Shown here: one piece after another, positions 8,468-21,398 of the stretch
How the letters are laid out: each line of letters begins with the position of its first letter
Position numbering within the stretch: position 1 is the first letter of the stretch
Source: Listeria valentina
Lineage (GTDB): Bacteria > Bacillota > Bacilli > Lactobacillales > Listeriaceae
Assembly: GCF_011800755.1 (NCBI RefSeq)
Contig: NZ_JAATJW010000003.1
Location: 1 to 64,000 of the forward strand
DNA: 64,000 bases
Direction of reading: 5' to 3'
Position numbers and translations under genes: made by a program
The notes under the pieces: model-generated
The model's database searches: none
Told to the model about the DNA's origin: nothing
Seen by the model: the letters and a program-made list of their open reading frames with translations, nothing else

Positions 8468-9412
8468 TCAGTTTTCGTTGCGAAGACCTAAGCCAAGATC
8501 AGCCAGTTTCACTTTAACTTCTTCTAAAGATTTACGACCTAAGTTACGAACTTTCATCATATCATCTTCAGATTTGTCAGCGAGTTCCTGAACTGTGTTA
8601 ATTCCAGCACGTTTCAGACAATTATAAGAACGAACTGATAAGTCAAGTTCTTCAATTGTCATTTCAAGTACTTTTTCTTTGTGGCTTTCTTCTTTTTCAA
8701 TCATGATTTCAGCTTTTTGCGCTTCGTCTGTTAAGTTAACGAAAATGCTCAAGTGCTCAGAAAGAATTTTAGCGCCAAGTGACACTGCTTCTTCTGGACT
8801 AATGCTTCCGTCAGTTAAAACATCAAAAGTTAGCTTATCATAATTTGTAGATTGACCAACACGTGTATTCTCAACTTGGTAGTTCACACGAATTACCGGC
8901 GAGAAAATAGAATCTATCGGAAGGACACCGATAGGCATGCTTTCACGTTTGTTTTGATCAGCCGGCGTATAACCGCGGCCACGAGCAGCGTTAAGGCGAA
9001 CATGAAATTTCGCGTTGTCGCTCAACGTTGCGATGTGAAGATCTGGATTCAAAATTTCGACATCACTATCATAATTAATATCTCCAGCTGTTACAACACC
9101 AGGTCCTTGTATATCAATCTCTAATGTTTTTTCTTCATCAGAGTAAACTTTAAGTGCCAGTTTTTTGATATTCAAAATTATGGTTGTCACATCTTCAACT
9201 ACACCTTCAATTACAGAGAACTCATGTAAAGCTCCATCAATTTGAATGGACGTTACAGCAGCGCCTGGAAGTGAAGATAATAGAATACGACGTAAGGAGT
9301 TACCCAAAGTTGTACCATATCCACGCTCAAGTGGTTCTACAACAAACTTTCCATATTTGGCATCATCGCTGATCTCAATCGTCTCGATTTTTGGCTTTTC
9401 AATTTCGATCAT
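8468..9412 (-). CDS. rpoA: RNA polymerase subunit alpha
   Basis: This encodes the alpha subunit, 314 residues, which dimerises to start RNA polymerase assembly. The N-terminal domain has [20 protein letters not shown]. The C-terminal domain (about residues 240-314) has the helix-hairpin-helix [16 protein letters not shown] and the conserved [11 protein letters not shown] used to bind UP elements and regulators. It lies between rpsK and rplQ, as in nearly all Firmicutes. Confidence 0.98.
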   Translation of the reverse strand: MIEIEKPKIETIEISDDAKYGKFVVEPLERGYGTTLGNSLRRILLSSLPGAAVTSIQIDGALHEFSVIEGVVEDVTTIILNIKKLALKVYSDEEKTLEIDIQGPGVVTAGDINYDSDVEILNPDLHIATLSDNAKFHVRLNAARGRGYTPADQNKRESMPIGVLPIDSIFSPVIRVNYQVENTRVGQSTNYDKLTFDVLTDGSISPEEAVSLGAKILSEHLSIFVNLTDEAQKAEIMIEKEESHKEKVLEMTIEELDLSVRSYNCLKRAGINTVQELADKSEDDMMKVRNLGRKSLEEVKVKLADLGLGLRNEN

Positions 9413-9516
9413 TCAAATATACCCTCCTTCAAAACGTCTTATTTCAGAAACCTAGTCGAACCTCAATTGTGCTTCAAAATATCGCTGTTTTAAAAGTTAC
9501 GCACAAAGACGACTAC

Positions 9517-9906
<390 letters not shown>

Positions 9907-9933
9907 TCACTAATTACCTCCTTTACTATTCGT

Positions 9934-10299
9934 TTATTTCTTCTTACCTGCAACAGTCTTAGAAGGACCTTTACGTGTACGCGCATTATTTTTTGTATTT
10001 TGTCCGCGAACAGGAAGTCCACGACGGTGACGCATACCGCGGTAAGAACCGATTTCGATTAGACGCTTAATGTTTAAGTTCACTTCACGACGAAGATCCC
10101 CCTCAACTTTAATACGGTCTACGATTTCACGGATTTTACCTAATTCTTCTTCACTTAAATCTCTTGTACGTACATCTTCAGAAACGCCTGCTTCTTCCAA
10201 GACTTTAGCAGCTGTTGCTTTTCCGATACCGTAGATGTAAGTTAGTGAGATCACGATACGTTTTTCACGTGGAACATCCACACCTGCAATACGTGCCAT
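9934..10299 (-). CDS. rpsM: 30S ribosomal protein S13
   Basis: This encodes S13, 121 residues, of the 30S head, which forms inter-subunit bridges. [14 protein letters not shown] opens the protein, with [14 protein letters not shown] and the basic tail [17 protein letters not shown]. It stands between rpmJ and rpsK in the normal order. Confidence 0.98.
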   Translation of the reverse strand: MARIAGVDVPREKRIVISLTYIYGIGKATAAKVLEEAGVSEDVRTRDLSEEELGKIREIVDRIKVEGDLRREVNLNIKRLIEIGSYRGMRHRRGLPVRGQNTKNNARTRKGPSKTVAGKKK

Positions 10300-10328
10300 C
10301 TAATCAAGCACCTCCTTATATTCTATAA

Positions 10329-10544
<216 letters not shown>

Positions 10545-10763
10545 TTATTTAAAACGATAAGTGATTCTTCCACGAGTTAGATCGTATGGGGAAAGTTCAA
10601 CAGTTACTTTATCCCCTGGTAAAATACGGATGTAGTGCATACGAATTTTACCTGAAACAGTGGCAAGCACTTCATGCCCATTTTCGAGTTCAACTTTAAA
10701 CATTGCGTTAGGCAAAGTTTCTTGTACTACGCCTTCAACTTCAATTACATCTTCTTTAGCCAT
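10545..10763 (-). CDS. infA: translation initiation factor IF-1
   Basis: This encodes IF-1, 72 residues, an OB-fold protein that binds the ribosomal A site during initiation. The sequence [19 protein letters not shown] ... [17 protein letters not shown] is typical. The SD is AGAAGGAGG. It is preceded by an untranslated stretch of about 270 nt with its own -10 element, so it can be made separately from adk-secY. Confidence 0.98.
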   Translation of the reverse strand: MAKEDVIEVEGVVQETLPNAMFKVELENGHEVLATVSGKIRMHYIRILPGDKVTVELSPYDLTRGRITYRFK

Positions 10764-11036
10764 ATGTTCGCTACCTCCTTCTCGGTTACTAGACCACTTG
10801 GTTCCGATTTTATCAGTGTAAAAACTTGATTACATGAAAAAACGTGAAAAGAGATCTGCTTCTTTCATTTCAAAAGCCGACCTGCCTTTAGACAACCTGA
10901 AAAGTGAGATCCGTAATCCGGAGAACTCGAGCACGGGGACTAAAGTTCGTTTTAGCAAATGTTTCGGATATTCTTCAAATGGTTCTCTCGTTCATCATGA
11001 TTTGCAAAGATGCTTATATTCCACTGCCAATTATCC
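10764..11036 (-). promoter_or_regulatory. long untranslated leader before infA
   Basis: About 270 nt between the likely transcription start and infA hold no credible gene. In Bacillus this interval carries map and a KOW-domain gene, which are absent here. I see short self-complementary pieces around 10890-10935 (CTCGAG; ATCCG ... CGGAT) but no clear terminator. Confidence 0.4.
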
Positions 11037-11042
11037 ATTATA
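11037..11042 (-). promoter_or_regulatory. internal promoter before infA
   Basis: On the minus strand a perfect -10 TATAAT (11037-11042) lies in TGTAGTATAATGG. The hexamer 17 bp upstream (GTGCAA) is a poor -35. The box lies about 60 bp after the adk stop. Confidence 0.55.
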
Positions 11043-11100
11043 CTACAAATCAACAGGATTTGCACGTTTAAAATTTCCAGCAGTGTTCAGCCGTTCTCCT

Positions 11101-11811
<711 letters not shown>

Positions 11812-13107
11812 TTATTTGATGAATCCCCGATAATTCCGTTTAACAAGTTGTCCTTCCAATTGTTTCGTTGTATCAAGTGCTACCCCGATAACGATTAGAA
11901 GACTCGTACCACCGATTGCGAGCGTTTGAGGTAACCCAAATGCTGTCGTTCCGATTGTCGGAATGATTGCAACTGCGGCAAGGAATAGAGCTCCGATGAA
12001 GGTTAAGCGATAAAGTACCGAAGTAAGATAAGCTTGTGTTTCCCTTCCCGGACGTTTACTAGGAATGTATCCACCTTGCTTTTTCAAGTTATCAGCCACT
12101 TTTTCAGGGTTAACTTGGATAAAAGCATAGAAATAAGTGAATGCAATGATCAGAGCTACATACAAGACCATGCCAATCGGTTTTGTATAATCAAATACGT
12201 TTTTCAGTACAGAGACAACTCCATTACTATTATCAAAGAACGTCAAGATCGTTTGCGGCGTAATGATGAACGCACTTGCAAAGATTACTGGAATAACCCC
12301 AGCAGAGTTCAATTTTAATGGTAAGTGAGTAGCTTGTGCACCCGCTTGTTTGTTTCCAGCTACACGTTTTGAATACTGGATCGGAATTTTACGTAGTGCT
12401 TGTTGGAAGTAAATTACTACAACAACGATTAGTAGTGCAGCAAGTGCAATCCCAGCAAGAACTAAAATGTGAAGGAAAAGTTGATCGCCTGCATCTTCGA
12501 TTTGTTGAACGTAAACTTGACGAATCCCATCTGGAATACGAGCTACGATCCCCGCGAAGATGATGATGGAAATCCCGTTTCCGACACCTTTAACCGTAAT
12601 TTGTTCCCCAAGCCACATTAAAAACATTGTCCCAGTTGTAAGTACAATCGCAACAACGATGTACTGTGCAACAGAAGCATTGAAAATAAGTGTGGAGCCT
12701 GACAAACGGTTAAATCCGTAAGCCATACCGAAGGCTTCAATAAGTCCCAAACCAATTGTCAAATAACGCGTCAATTGATTGAGTTTTTTACGTCCCATTT
12801 CACCTTGTTTAGACCACTCGGTGAGTTTTGGAACAACGTCCATTTGTAACAGCTGTACAATGATAGACGCAGTGATGTAAGGCATAACCCCCATCGCGAG
12901 AACGGAGAAATTTTTAAGCGCCCCACCATTAAAAGTGTTTAGGAACCCAAAAATGCCGCCTTCCATTGTTTGTTGCAATGCTGCTGCATTCACCCCAGGC
13001 ACAGGTATGAATGTTCCAATACGGAAAATGATGAGCATTGCAAGAGTGAAGAAAATCTTATTTCGAATATCTTTTACTCGAAAAAAGTTTACTAACGTTT
13101 GAAACAT
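11812..13107 (-). CDS. secY: protein translocase subunit SecY
   Basis: This encodes the channel subunit of the Sec translocase, 431 residues, with about ten membrane helices. Landmarks are the N-terminal RIGTFIPVPGVN, GIMPYITASI-like VMPYITASIIVQLLQ, and the cytoplasmic loop NLKKQGGYIPSKRPG. The stop and start overlap by one base with rplO upstream. It belongs to the spc operon. Confidence 0.98.
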   Translation of the reverse strand: MFQTLVNFFRVKDIRNKIFFTLAMLIIFRIGTFIPVPGVNAAALQQTMEGGIFGFLNTFNGGALKNFSVLAMGVMPYITASIIVQLLQMDVVPKLTEWSKQGEMGRKKLNQLTRYLTIGLGLIEAFGMAYGFNRLSGSTLIFNASVAQYIVVAIVLTTGTMFLMWLGEQITVKGVGNGISIIIFAGIVARIPDGIRQVYVQQIEDAGDQLFLHILVLAGIALAALLIVVVVIYFQQALRKIPIQYSKRVAGNKQAGAQATHLPLKLNSAGVIPVIFASAFIITPQTILTFFDNSNGVVSVLKNVFDYTKPIGMVLYVALIIAFTYFYAFIQVNPEKVADNLKKQGGYIPSKRPGRETQAYLTSVLYRLTFIGALFLAAVAIIPTIGTTAFGLPQTLAIGGTSLLIVIGVALDTTKQLEGQLVKRNYRGFIK

Positions 13108-13547
13108 TAGATCACCTCAGCTTTTCCGCCAGCAGCTTCAATTGCTTCCTTAGCCGCTGCAGAAAACTTATTAGCTTTCACTGTAAGTTTCTTCTCAATA
13201 GATCCATTCGAAAGGATTTTAATACCAGATTTAGCATTGCTCACAACACCTGTTTCAATGAGAAGTTCAGGTGTTACTTCAGTGCCGTCTTCAAAACGAT
13301 TTAAAACATCTAAGTTTACAATAGCAAATTCTTTGCGATTGATGTTTGTAAAACCACGTTTAGGTAAACGACGGAAAAGTGGGAGTTGTCCACCTTCAAA
13401 TCCTAAACGTACGCCACCGCCTGAACGGGCTTTTTGCCCTTTATGTCCACGGCCAGCAGTTTTTCCGTTACCAGAGCTCGTTCCACGACCAACACGATTA
13501 CGCTCTTTGCGCGAACCTTCAGCAGGTTTTAGTTCGTGTAGTTTCAT
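13107..13547 (-). CDS. rplO: 50S ribosomal protein L15
   Basis: This encodes L15, 146 residues. [22 protein letters not shown] is the family start. I chose the ATG at 13547, 7 bp after GGAGGTG; a TTG two codons upstream is too close to the SD. The glycine/arginine-rich N-terminal arm ([19 protein letters not shown]) threads into 23S rRNA. Confidence 0.97.
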   Translation of the reverse strand: MKLHELKPAEGSRKERNRVGRGTSSGNGKTAGRGHKGQKARSGGGVRLGFEGGQLPLFRRLPKRGFTNINRKEFAIVNLDVLNRFEDGTEVTPELLIETGVVSNAKSGIKILSNGSIEKKLTVKANKFSAAAKEAIEAAGGKAEVI

Positions 13548-13597
13548 GTTCAAGCACCTCCTCCTATTTCTTGTTCATTTCATTAAAAATGACTAGC

Positions 13598-13777
13598 TTA
13601 AACTTCTTTTACGTCCAGAAGATGACTAACTTTGTTAATCATCCCACGAATTGCAGGATTATCTTCTTTGACAACAACGGAATGTGTCTTACGAAGGCCT
13701 AGTGCCTTAACTGTTTCACGTTGATCTCCGGGACGACCGATTAAGCTACGTTTTAGAGTAAGTTCTAATTTAGCCAT
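13598..13777 (-). CDS. rpmD: 50S ribosomal protein L30
   Basis: This encodes L30, 59 residues, beginning [16 protein letters not shown] and ending SHLLDVKEV. The family signature [22 protein letters not shown] is present in full. The SD AAGGAGGG lies before the ATG at 13777. It sits between rpsE and rplO as expected. Confidence 0.97.
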   Translation of the reverse strand: MAKLELTLKRSLIGRPGDQRETVKALGLRKTHSVVVKEDNPAIRGMINKVSHLLDVKEV

Positions 13778-13793
13778 AATGATAATTCCCTCC

Positions 13794-14297
13794 TTATCCT
13801 AACAATTCTTCAACTGTTTTACCGCGAAGTTTAGCTACTTCTTCAGCTTTTTTAAGTTGTTTGATTCCATCAATTGTTGCACGAACCATGTTGATTGGCG
13901 TGTTTGATCCAAGTGATTTAGATGATACATCAGCAACACCAGCAAGTTCAAGGACGGCACGAACTGGACCACCAGCTGTTACTCCAGAACCGGCATTCGC
14001 TGGTTTAAGTAGGATTTCCCCACCGCCAAAGCGACCAACAACTGTGTGCGGAATTGTAGTTCCAACAGTTGGTACAAACACCATATTTTTCTTAGCGTCT
14101 TCAACAGCTTTACGGATTGCATCTGGAACTTCTTGAGCTTTACCAGTACCAAAACCGACATGACCGTTTTTATCACCGACAACAACAAGTGCTGTGAAAC
14201 GGAAGCGACGACCACCTTTTACAACTTTAGCAACACGGTTGATTGTAACAACACGTTCTTCTACATCTAATTTGTTTCCATCAATAATTTCAGCCAT
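13794..14297 (-). CDS. rpsE: 30S ribosomal protein S5
   Basis: This encodes S5, 167 residues, involved in accuracy of decoding and in the mRNA entry channel. The double-stranded RNA-binding N-terminal part ([19 protein letters not shown]) and the conserved [15 protein letters not shown] and [11 protein letters not shown] are present. It follows rplR by 22 bp. Confidence 0.98.
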   Translation of the reverse strand: MAEIIDGNKLDVEERVVTINRVAKVVKGGRRFRFTALVVVGDKNGHVGFGTGKAQEVPDAIRKAVEDAKKNMVFVPTVGTTIPHTVVGRFGGGEILLKPANAGSGVTAGGPVRAVLELAGVADVSSKSLGSNTPINMVRATIDGIKQLKKAEEVAKLRGKTVEELLG

Positions 14298-14319
14298 CTA
14301 AGTTTTCCCTCCTTCTTTA

Positions 14320-14679
14320 TTAGAATTCTAATCCATTTTCGCGAGCTGCTTCAGCGAGCGCTTTAACACGGCCATGGTACAAGTACCCTCCGCGGTCGAA
14401 AACAACTGCAGAAATTCCTTTTTCAGAAGCACGTTTTGCAACTAATTTGCCAACTTGGCTAGCAGCATCAACTTTTGATTCAGCAGAACCAAAGTCTTTA
14501 TCTAAATTCGAAGCACTTACAAGTGTTACGCCATTTACGTCATCAACTAGTTGAGCGTAGATATTTTTATTAGAACGGAAAACGTTTAGACGAGGACGGC
14601 TTTCTGTTCCAGTAATTTTAGAACGAACACGAGCATGTCTTTTTTTACGAACTTTGTTTTTATCGATTTTAGTAATCAC
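14320..14679 (-). CDS. rplR: 50S ribosomal protein L18
   Basis: This encodes L18, 119 residues, which binds 5S rRNA. I chose the GTG at 14679, 6 bp after AGAGGTG. A GTG three codons earlier overlaps that SD and would lengthen the protein by three residues. Family landmarks are [30 protein letters not shown] and [20 protein letters not shown]. Confidence 0.96.
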   Translation of the reverse strand: MITKIDKNKVRKKRHARVRSKITGTESRPRLNVFRSNKNIYAQLVDDVNGVTLVSASNLDKDFGSAESKVDAASQVGKLVAKRASEKGISAVVFDRGGYLYHGRVKALAEAARENGLEF

Positions 14680-14713
14680 ACGACTCACCTCTTCTCTTAT
14701 CGCTTACGCGGCA

Positions 14714-15250
14714 TTATTTACCAGTTTTACCTTCTTTGCGGCGTACATATTCGCCTTCATAACGGATACCCTTACCTTTATAAGGCTCAGGCGGACGTAC
14801 AGCACGAATGTTAGCAGCAAGTTCACCAACGTGTTCTTTATTGAAACCTTTTACAATTACTTTCGTATTCGCAGGAACTTCAATTTCAACACCTTTTGGC
14901 GCTTCAAATTCGACTGGATGGGAATACCCTACGTTAAGAACAAGTTTTGAACCTTGTTTTTGAGCACGGTAACCGACACCGACTAATTCAAGTGATTTTT
15001 CGTAGCCTTCAGAGACTCCAACAACCATGTTATTTAGGACTGCACGAGTCGTGCCATGAAGAGCACGGTGATTTTTATTGTCAGATGGACGTGAAATATT
15101 AATTTCACTTCCTTCGATTTCAATTTTAATCTCAGGGTTAAACTCTCTTACAAGTTCACCTTTAGGACCTTTAACTGTTGCCTTATTTCCATCAAGTGTA
15201 ACTGTTACACCAGCAGGAATTGTAATAGGCTTTTTACCGATACGGGACAT
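14714..15250 (-). CDS. rplF: 50S ribosomal protein L6
   Basis: This encodes L6, 178 residues, near the sarcin-ricin loop. It starts [15 protein letters not shown] and contains the C-terminal [14 protein letters not shown] motif. It lies in the normal position between rpsH and rplR. Confidence 0.98.
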   Translation of the reverse strand: MSRIGKKPITIPAGVTVTLDGNKATVKGPKGELVREFNPEIKIEIEGSEINISRPSDNKNHRALHGTTRAVLNNMVVGVSEGYEKSLELVGVGYRAQKQGSKLVLNVGYSHPVEFEAPKGVEIEVPANTKVIVKGFNKEHVGELAANIRAVRPPEPYKGKGIRYEGEYVRRKEGKTGK

Positions 15251-15275
15251 TGTCGCACCTCCTTATGAATAAATT

Positions 15276-15674
15276 TTACCAAACGTATGCAAGTACTTCT
15301 CCGCCCACTTGTTTAGCGCGAGCTTCTTTGTCAGTTAGGACACCTTGAGAAGTAGATACGATTGCAATACCTAAGCCGTTAAGAACTTTAGGTACCTCGT
15401 TCGATTTAGCATAAACACGAAGCCCTGGCTTACTGATACGTTTCAAACCAGTGATTACGCGTTCGCCAGATGGACTATATTTCAAGAAAACACGGATTGT
15501 GCCTTGCTTTTCATCTTCAATATACTCAACGTCACGGATAAAACCTTCACGTTTTAAGATTTCAGCAATTTCTTTTTTGATTTTCGATGCAGGCAATTCT
15601 AATTTGTCATGTTTAACCATGTTCGCATTACGGATACGAGTTAGAAAATCTGCAATTGGATCTGTCATCACCAT
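15276..15674 (-). CDS. rpsH: 30S ribosomal protein S8
   Basis: This encodes S8, 132 residues, an early 16S rRNA-binding protein. It starts [18 protein letters not shown] and ends with the family motif [20 protein letters not shown] followed by VLAYVW. It lies 32 bp after rpsN. Confidence 0.98.
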   Translation of the reverse strand: MVMTDPIADFLTRIRNANMVKHDKLELPASKIKKEIAEILKREGFIRDVEYIEDEKQGTIRVFLKYSPSGERVITGLKRISKPGLRVYAKSNEVPKVLNGLGIAIVSTSQGVLTDKEARAKQVGGEVLAYVW

Positions 15675-15705
15675 GTGTTATTATCCTCCTTCCTTAAACT
15701 TAGGT

Positions 15706-15903
<198 letters not shown>

Positions 15904-15919
15904 CTACTTTAATTATTGA

Positions 15920-16459
15920 TTATTTTTGAAACGGCATTCCAACTTGAGTTAATAACTCACGGGACTCTTCGTCAGTTTTTGCAGTTGTAACGATAACAAC
16001 ATCCATACCACGAACTTTAGAAACTTTATCATAATCAATTTCAGGGAAAATCAATTGTTCTCTCACACCCAGCGTGTAGTTACCGCGGCCGTCGAAAGCT
16101 TTTTTCGAAACCCCACGGAAGTCACGAACACGTGGAAGTGAAACAGTAATTAATTTGTCTAAGAAATCATACATACGGTCACCACGAAGCGTTACTTTCG
16201 CACCGATTGGCATTCCTTCACGAAGACGGAATCCAGCGATCGAGTTTTTAGCTTTTGTGACAACTGGTTTTTGACCAGTGATTAATGCAAGCTCTTCAAC
16301 AGCACTGTCAAGAACTTTAGCGTTTGCTACTGCATCACCAACACCAGTGTTGATTACGATTTTTTCAATTTTAGGTACTTCCATAACAGAAGAATAGTTA
16401 AACTTGCTCATCATACCAGGAACAATTTCCTTAAGATAGCGATCTTTAAGGCGATTCAT
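15920..16459 (-). CDS. rplE: 50S ribosomal protein L5
   Basis: This encodes L5, 179 residues, of the 5S RNA complex. [14 protein letters not shown] opens it, and [13 protein letters not shown] and [14 protein letters not shown] are family signatures. It lies 31 bp after rplX. Confidence 0.98.
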   Translation of the reverse strand: MNRLKDRYLKEIVPGMMSKFNYSSVMEVPKIEKIVINTGVGDAVANAKVLDSAVEELALITGQKPVVTKAKNSIAGFRLREGMPIGAKVTLRGDRMYDFLDKLITVSLPRVRDFRGVSKKAFDGRGNYTLGVREQLIFPEIDYDKVSKVRGMDVVIVTTAKTDEESRELLTQVGMPFQK

Positions 16460-16490
16460 GTAATGTTGCCTCCTTCCTCAATTACTTAAA

Positions 16491-16802
16491 TTATTTATCG
16501 ATGACTTCACCGGATTTTTTAGCTACACGTACTTTTTTATCGCCTTTTACTTCATAGCTCACACGAGTTGGTTCGCCAGATTTAGGATCGATAAGCATTA
16601 CGTTAGATACGTGAATTGGTGCTTCAACATTCAAGATTCCACCTTGTGGATTGATATTGGAAGGTTTCGTATGTTTTTTCACCATGTTGATTCCTTCAAC
16701 AATTACACGATCTTTTTTTGGGAATGCAGCAAGAACTTTGCCGGATTTGCCTTTATCTTTACCAGTAATAACTTGTACTTTATCACCTTTTTTGACATGC
16801 AT
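16491..16802 (-). CDS. rplX: 50S ribosomal protein L24
   Basis: This encodes L24, 103 residues, one of the two assembly initiators of the large subunit. The KOW motif [16 protein letters not shown] is at the N terminus. I chose the ATG at 16802, 9 bp after AAGGAGGTG; the frame is open four codons further up. Confidence 0.97.
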   Translation of the reverse strand: MHVKKGDKVQVITGKDKGKSGKVLAAFPKKDRVIVEGINMVKKHTKPSNINPQGGILNVEAPIHVSNVMLIDPKSGEPTRVSYEVKGDKKVRVAKKSGEVIDK

Positions 16803-16837
16803 TAGTCTTAGCACCTCCTTGGTTTGAAACTTGTTTA

Positions 16838-17263
<426 letters not shown>

Positions 17264-17274
17264 TTATAAAACCA

Positions 17275-17538
17275 TTAAATAATTACTGCTTCTTCTACTA
17301 CTTCTAGTAAACGGAAATGTTTAGTTGAAGATAGAGGGCGAGTTTCCATGATACGAACGATATCGCCAGTTTTTGCAGTGTTATTTTCATCATGAGCTTT
17401 GAATTTCTTCGAATACTTCACGCGTTTACCATACAAACCATGCTTTTTGTATGTTTCAACAACTACAGTGATCGTTTTATCCATTTTGTCGGATACAACG
17501 CGACCTGTATAGACTTTACGTTGGTTACGGTCAGCCAT
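17275..17538 (-). CDS. rpsQ: 30S ribosomal protein S17
   Basis: This encodes S17, 87 residues, an early 16S rRNA-binding OB-fold protein. The motifs [19 protein letters not shown] and MHDENNTAK-like [13 protein letters not shown] are present. It follows rpmC by 28 bp. Confidence 0.98.
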   Translation of the reverse strand: MADRNQRKVYTGRVVSDKMDKTITVVVETYKKHGLYGKRVKYSKKFKAHDENNTAKTGDIVRIMETRPLSSTKHFRLLEVVEEAVII

Positions 17539-17566
17539 GTATTAAAACCTCCTTATTAGTTTCGTC

Positions 17567-17758
17567 TTAAGCAAGTTCTCTTTCTTTCACAATTGTTTTC
17601 ATACGAGCAATGGATTTACGTACTTCTTTAATGCGAGCAGTATTTTCCAATTGTCCTGTAGCTAATTGAAAGCGCAAGTTGAAAAGCTCTTCCTTTAGCG
17701 CTTTTTCTTGATCTTGGATTTCGGTAGTGGATAGTTCACGGATATCTTTAGCTTTCAT
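17567..17758 (-). CDS. rpmC: 50S ribosomal protein L29
   Basis: This encodes L29, 63 residues, at the polypeptide exit. I chose the ATG at 17758 ([15 protein letters not shown]), preceded by GGTGGTG inside the end of rplP, which it overlaps by 11 bp. The family motif [20 protein letters not shown] is present. Confidence 0.97.
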   Translation of the reverse strand: MKAKDIRELSTTEIQDQEKALKEELFNLRFQLATGQLENTARIKEVRKSIARMKTIVKERELA

Positions 17759-18182
17759 TTGCTTCACCACCAATTTCTTCACGTTTTACGATCTTTGTTT
17801 TGACCGGCAGTTTGTGTGATGCAAGACGCAACGCTTCACGCGCAACTTCTTCAGGCACACCTGCGATTTCAAACATAATTTTGCCACGTTTAACTGGGCT
17901 TACCCAGCCTTCCGGAGCACCTTTACCTTTACCCATCCGAACTCCGATTGGTTTAGATGTGTAAGATTTATGAGGGAAAATTTTAATCCAAACTTTACCG
18001 CCACGTTTCATGTAACGAGTCATCGCAATACGAGCAGCTTCGATTTGACGGTTCGTGATCCAAGAAGCTTCAACTGCTTGAAGACCATATTCACCAAATG
18101 CGACTTCTGTTCCGCCTTTCGCACGACCGCGCATATTTCCACGGAATTCACGACGGTATTTTACACGTTTAGGGACTAACAT
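17748..18182 (-). CDS. rplP: 50S ribosomal protein L16
   Basis: This encodes L16, 144 residues, near the peptidyl transferase centre. It starts [15 protein letters not shown] and contains [18 protein letters not shown] and [11 protein letters not shown]-like [16 protein letters not shown]. It overlaps rpmC and starts 2 bp after rpsC. Confidence 0.98.
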   Translation of the reverse strand: MLVPKRVKYRREFRGNMRGRAKGGTEVAFGEYGLQAVEASWITNRQIEAARIAMTRYMKRGGKVWIKIFPHKSYTSKPIGVRMGKGKGAPEGWVSPVKRGKIMFEIAGVPEEVAREALRLASHKLPVKTKIVKREEIGGEANES

Positions 18183-18184
18183 AA

Positions 18185-18841
18185 TTATTTTCCTCCTTCC
18201 ACATTGTTTTTCTTCGCTGGAAGGACTTCACCACGGTAGATCCAAACTTTAACGCCTAGTTTACCATAAGTTGTATCTGCTTCTTCCCATGCATAATCAA
18301 TGTCAGCACGAAGTGTATGAAGCGGTACAGTTCCTTCACTATAGTGTTCAGCACGAGCAATATCAGCTCCGCCAAGACGACCAGATACTTGGGTTTTAAT
18401 TCCTTTCGCACCAGCACGCATTGTACGTTGGATAGCTTGTTTTTGTGCGCGACGGAAAGAAACACGTCCTTCAAGTTGTCTAGCAATATTTTCAGCCACA
18501 AGTTTTGCATCTAGATCAGCACGTTTGATCTCAACAATGTTAATGTGGACACGTTTACCAGTTAAATCGTTTAGGGATTTACGAAGTGCTTCAACTTCTG
18601 AACCACCTTTACCGATTACCATACCTGGTTTAGCTGTATGAATAGTGATATTCACACGGTTAGCAGCACGTTCGATCTCAACACGCGAAACGGAAGCGTC
18701 AGCCAAGCGTTTTGCAATGTAATCACGAATGCGCAAATCTTCATGTAAGAAATTAGCGTAATCTTTTTCAGCGTACCATTTTGAATCCCAGTCACGAATG
18801 ACGCCGATACGCATACCAATTGGATGTATTTTTTGACCCAA
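18185..18841 (-). CDS. rpsC: 30S ribosomal protein S3
   Basis: This encodes S3, 218 residues, with an N-terminal KH domain ([16 protein letters not shown]) and a C-terminal domain with [18 protein letters not shown] and [10 protein letters not shown]. It lines the mRNA entry. It starts [13 protein letters not shown]. Confidence 0.98.
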   Translation of the reverse strand: MGQKIHPIGMRIGVIRDWDSKWYAEKDYANFLHEDLRIRDYIAKRLADASVSRVEIERAANRVNITIHTAKPGMVIGKGGSEVEALRKSLNDLTGKRVHINIVEIKRADLDAKLVAENIARQLEGRVSFRRAQKQAIQRTMRAGAKGIKTQVSGRLGGADIARAEHYSEGTVPLHTLRADIDYAWEEADTTYGKLGVKVWIYRGEVLPAKKNNVEGGK

Positions 18842-18844
18842 CGT

Positions 18845-19201
18845 TTATCCCTCCTTCACTTCAGATACCACAACAGTGATGTGGCTTGTACGTTTATTGA
18901 TTGCACTTGCACGACCTTGTGCACGCGGACGGAAACGTTTAAGTGTCGGGCCTTCATCAACGAAAGCTTCCGAAACCACTAAATTGTTTACGTCTAAATC
19001 ATAGTTATGTTCAGCGTTTGCCATAGCAGATTTCAATACTTTTTCAATAACTGGTGAAGCTGCTTTTGGAGTAAACTTCAAAATCGCAATTGCTTCGCCA
19101 ACTTGCTTGCCTCGGATTAAATCAATAACGATTCTCGCTTTACGAGGAGCAATACGTACCGTTTTGGCAACGGCTTTTGCACTTGTAATTTCACTTGCCA
19201 T
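18845..19201 (-). CDS. rplV: 50S ribosomal protein L22
   Basis: This encodes L22, 118 residues, whose long hairpin lines the exit tunnel. [18 protein letters not shown] and the loop [21 protein letters not shown] are typical. It lies between rpsS and rpsC. Confidence 0.98.
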   Translation of the reverse strand: MASEITSAKAVAKTVRIAPRKARIVIDLIRGKQVGEAIAILKFTPKAASPVIEKVLKSAMANAEHNYDLDVNNLVVSEAFVDEGPTLKRFRPRAQGRASAINKRTSHITVVVSEVKEG

Positions 19202-19222
19202 TTAGATATCCTCCTCTCGAAA

Positions 19223-19501
19223 TTATCGTTTTGTTTTTTTGTCGTCTCCCGCGTGTCCACGGTAAGTACGAGTTGGTGCGAATTCACCTAGTTTGTGTCC
19301 AACCATGTCTTCTTGAACATAAACAGGAACATGTTTGCGTCCATCATATACAGCGATTGTTTGACCTACGAATACTGGAAAAATAGTGGAACGACGCGAC
19401 CAAGTCTTAATCACTTGTTTCTTGTCACTTTCATTTGCTGCTTCCACTTTTTTCATCAAATGTTCATCGACAAAAGGTCCTTTCTTTAAGCTACGACCCA
19501 T
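19223..19501 (-). CDS. rpsS: 30S ribosomal protein S19
   Basis: This encodes S19, 92 residues, of the 30S head. [26 protein letters not shown] and [17 protein letters not shown] are family signatures. The 90-bp gap to rplB contains a GC-rich hairpin (AGTTTGCGGAGG ... AACTCC). Confidence 0.98.
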   Translation of the reverse strand: MGRSLKKGPFVDEHLMKKVEAANESDKKQVIKTWSRRSTIFPVFVGQTIAVYDGRKHVPVYVQEDMVGHKLGEFAPTRTYRGHAGDDKKTKR

Positions 19502-19591
19502 GACGGAACCTCCCTTCGTATAGCTAGGAAGTCGGAGTTAAGCCTCCGCAAACTCCCTGCTATCATAATTAACGTAATTTTATCCCAGATC

Positions 19592-20425
19592 TTATTTACC
19601 TTTACGACGACGTACGATAAATTTATCGGAGTTGTTGTTTTTCTTACGAGTTTTGTAACCAAGTGTTGGTTTGCCCCAAGGAGACATTGGAGATTTACGT
19701 CCGATTGGCGCTTTACCTTCACCACCACCATGTGGGTGATCATTAGGGTTCATAACCGAACCACGAACAGTTGGGCGTTTACCCATCCAACGTGAACGAC
19801 CTGCTTTACCGATGTTAATAAGTTCATGTTGTTCATTACCAACTTGACCAATTGTAGCACGGCAAGTAGCAAGAATCATACGAACCTCACCAGATTTAAG
19901 ACGAACAAGAACATATTTACCTTCTTTACCTAGAATTTGAGCACTTGCTCCAGCAGAACGAACAAGTTGTCCGCCTTTTCCAGGTTTAAGTTCGATATTG
20001 TGGACAACAGTACCCACTGGAATATCTTTAAGTTCTAAAGCATTTCCGATTTTAATATCAGCTTCTGCTCCAGAATAAATTGTTTGGCCAACTTTTAGAC
20101 CTTTCGCTGCGATGATGTAGCGTTTTTCTCCATCAGCGTAGTGAACGAGCGCGATATTAGCCGAGCGGTTTGGATCGTATTCGATTGTAGCGATACGTCC
20201 AGGAACGCCGTCTTTATTACGTTTAAAATCGATCACACGGTATTGACGTTTATGACCGCCACCGTGATGACGAACAGTTAACTTACCTTGATTGTTACGA
20301 CCAGCTTTCTTTTTCATAGGACGAAGCAAAGATTTTTCTGGAGTACTTGAAGTAATCTCAGCGAAATCAGAACTTGTCATATGACGGCGGCCGTTTGTGG
20401 TAGGTTTGTACTTTTTAATCGCCAT
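19592..20425 (-). CDS. rplB: 50S ribosomal protein L2
   Basis: This encodes L2, 277 residues, needed for subunit association and peptidyl transfer. The catalytic-centre loop [14 protein letters not shown] with its conserved His is present, as are the N-terminal [14 protein letters not shown] and the basic tail. Confidence 0.98.
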   Translation of the reverse strand: MAIKKYKPTTNGRRHMTSSDFAEITSSTPEKSLLRPMKKKAGRNNQGKLTVRHHGGGHKRQYRVIDFKRNKDGVPGRIATIEYDPNRSANIALVHYADGEKRYIIAAKGLKVGQTIYSGAEADIKIGNALELKDIPVGTVVHNIELKPGKGGQLVRSAGASAQILGKEGKYVLVRLKSGEVRMILATCRATIGQVGNEQHELINIGKAGRSRWMGKRPTVRGSVMNPNDHPHGGGEGKAPIGRKSPMSPWGKPTLGYKTRKKNNNSDKFIVRRRKGK

Positions 20426-20466
20426 TTTTTTCCCTCCTCGTTAGATTTTATTCAAAAACGTTCGTA

Positions 20467-20751
20467 TTAAACTTCAAAGAATTGAATTTCTTTACTATCA
20501 TCACTCAAAGTTACGATTGCTTTACGACGCTTGTTCGTGTAACCAACGTAACGACCCATGCGTTTTTTCTTGCCTTTGTAGTTCATAACGTTTACTTTCG
20601 TTACTTGAACCTCAAAGATTTCTTCAATTGCATGTTTGATTTGAGTTTTTGTAGCACGAGTGTCTACTTCAAAAGTGTATTTCTTGTCATCAAGAACACT
20701 TGTAGATTCCTCGGTTACAACCGGGCGCTTAATGATGTCGCGTGCATCCAT
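20467..20751 (-). CDS. rplW: 50S ribosomal protein L23
   Basis: This encodes L23, 94 residues, the docking site for SRP and trigger factor at the exit. It opens [16 protein letters not shown] and overlaps the rplD stop by one base. Confidence 0.97.
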   Translation of the reverse strand: MDARDIIKRPVVTEESTSVLDDKKYTFEVDTRATKTQIKHAIEEIFEVQVTKVNVMNYKGKKKRMGRYVGYTNKRRKAIVTLSDDSKEIQFFEV

Positions 20752-21374
20752 TATGCAAGCACCTCCTCTATCTTTTGAACAGCTGCTTGTGTGACAATAA
20801 GTTTATCATGTCCAGCAACTTCTAGTACTGAGATACTTTCAGCCGGAATAACAGTAATGCCTTGAATGTTACGTGCAGAAAGTTCGATATTTTCGCTTTC
20901 AGAACCAACGACAACAAGAGCTTTTGTATCTACAGAGATATTTTTAAGGAAAGCCGCAAATTCTTTTGTTTTTGGCGTTTCAAATGCTAAATCTTCAAGT
21001 ACTACGATATCATTATCAAGAACTTTTGAAGATAAGATCGATTTGATCGCTAAACGGCGAACTTTCTTCGGTAATTTGTAAGCATATGAACGAGGAGTTG
21101 GTCCAAATACGGTACCACCACCACGCCATTGCGGCGAACGGATCGAACCTTGACGAGCACGACCAGTACCTTTTTGACGCCATGGTTTACGACCACCACC
21201 ACGTACTTCAGAACGGTTTTTTACTTTGTGAGTTCCTTGGCGTAAGGAAGCTCTTTGGCTCAAAATAACGTCAACAACAACTTTTTCATTTGGTTCAACA
21301 CCGAAAACAGCATCGTTCAACGTAATTTCGCCAGCTTGTGATCCATCTTGTTTAAGTAAGCTTAGTTTTGGCAT
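20751..21374 (-). CDS. rplD: 50S ribosomal protein L4
   Basis: This encodes L4, 207 residues, with the extended loop [20 protein letters not shown] that lines the exit tunnel. Regulation of this operon by L4 is known in enterobacteria, not Firmicutes. Confidence 0.98.
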   Translation of the reverse strand: MPKLSLLKQDGSQAGEITLNDAVFGVEPNEKVVVDVILSQRASLRQGTHKVKNRSEVRGGGRKPWRQKGTGRARQGSIRSPQWRGGGTVFGPTPRSYAYKLPKKVRRLAIKSILSSKVLDNDIVVLEDLAFETPKTKEFAAFLKNISVDTKALVVVGSESENIELSARNIQGITVIPAESISVLEVAGHDKLIVTQAAVQKIEEVLA

Positions 21375-21398
21375 TCGTTAGTCCTCCTTTCCAACTTT

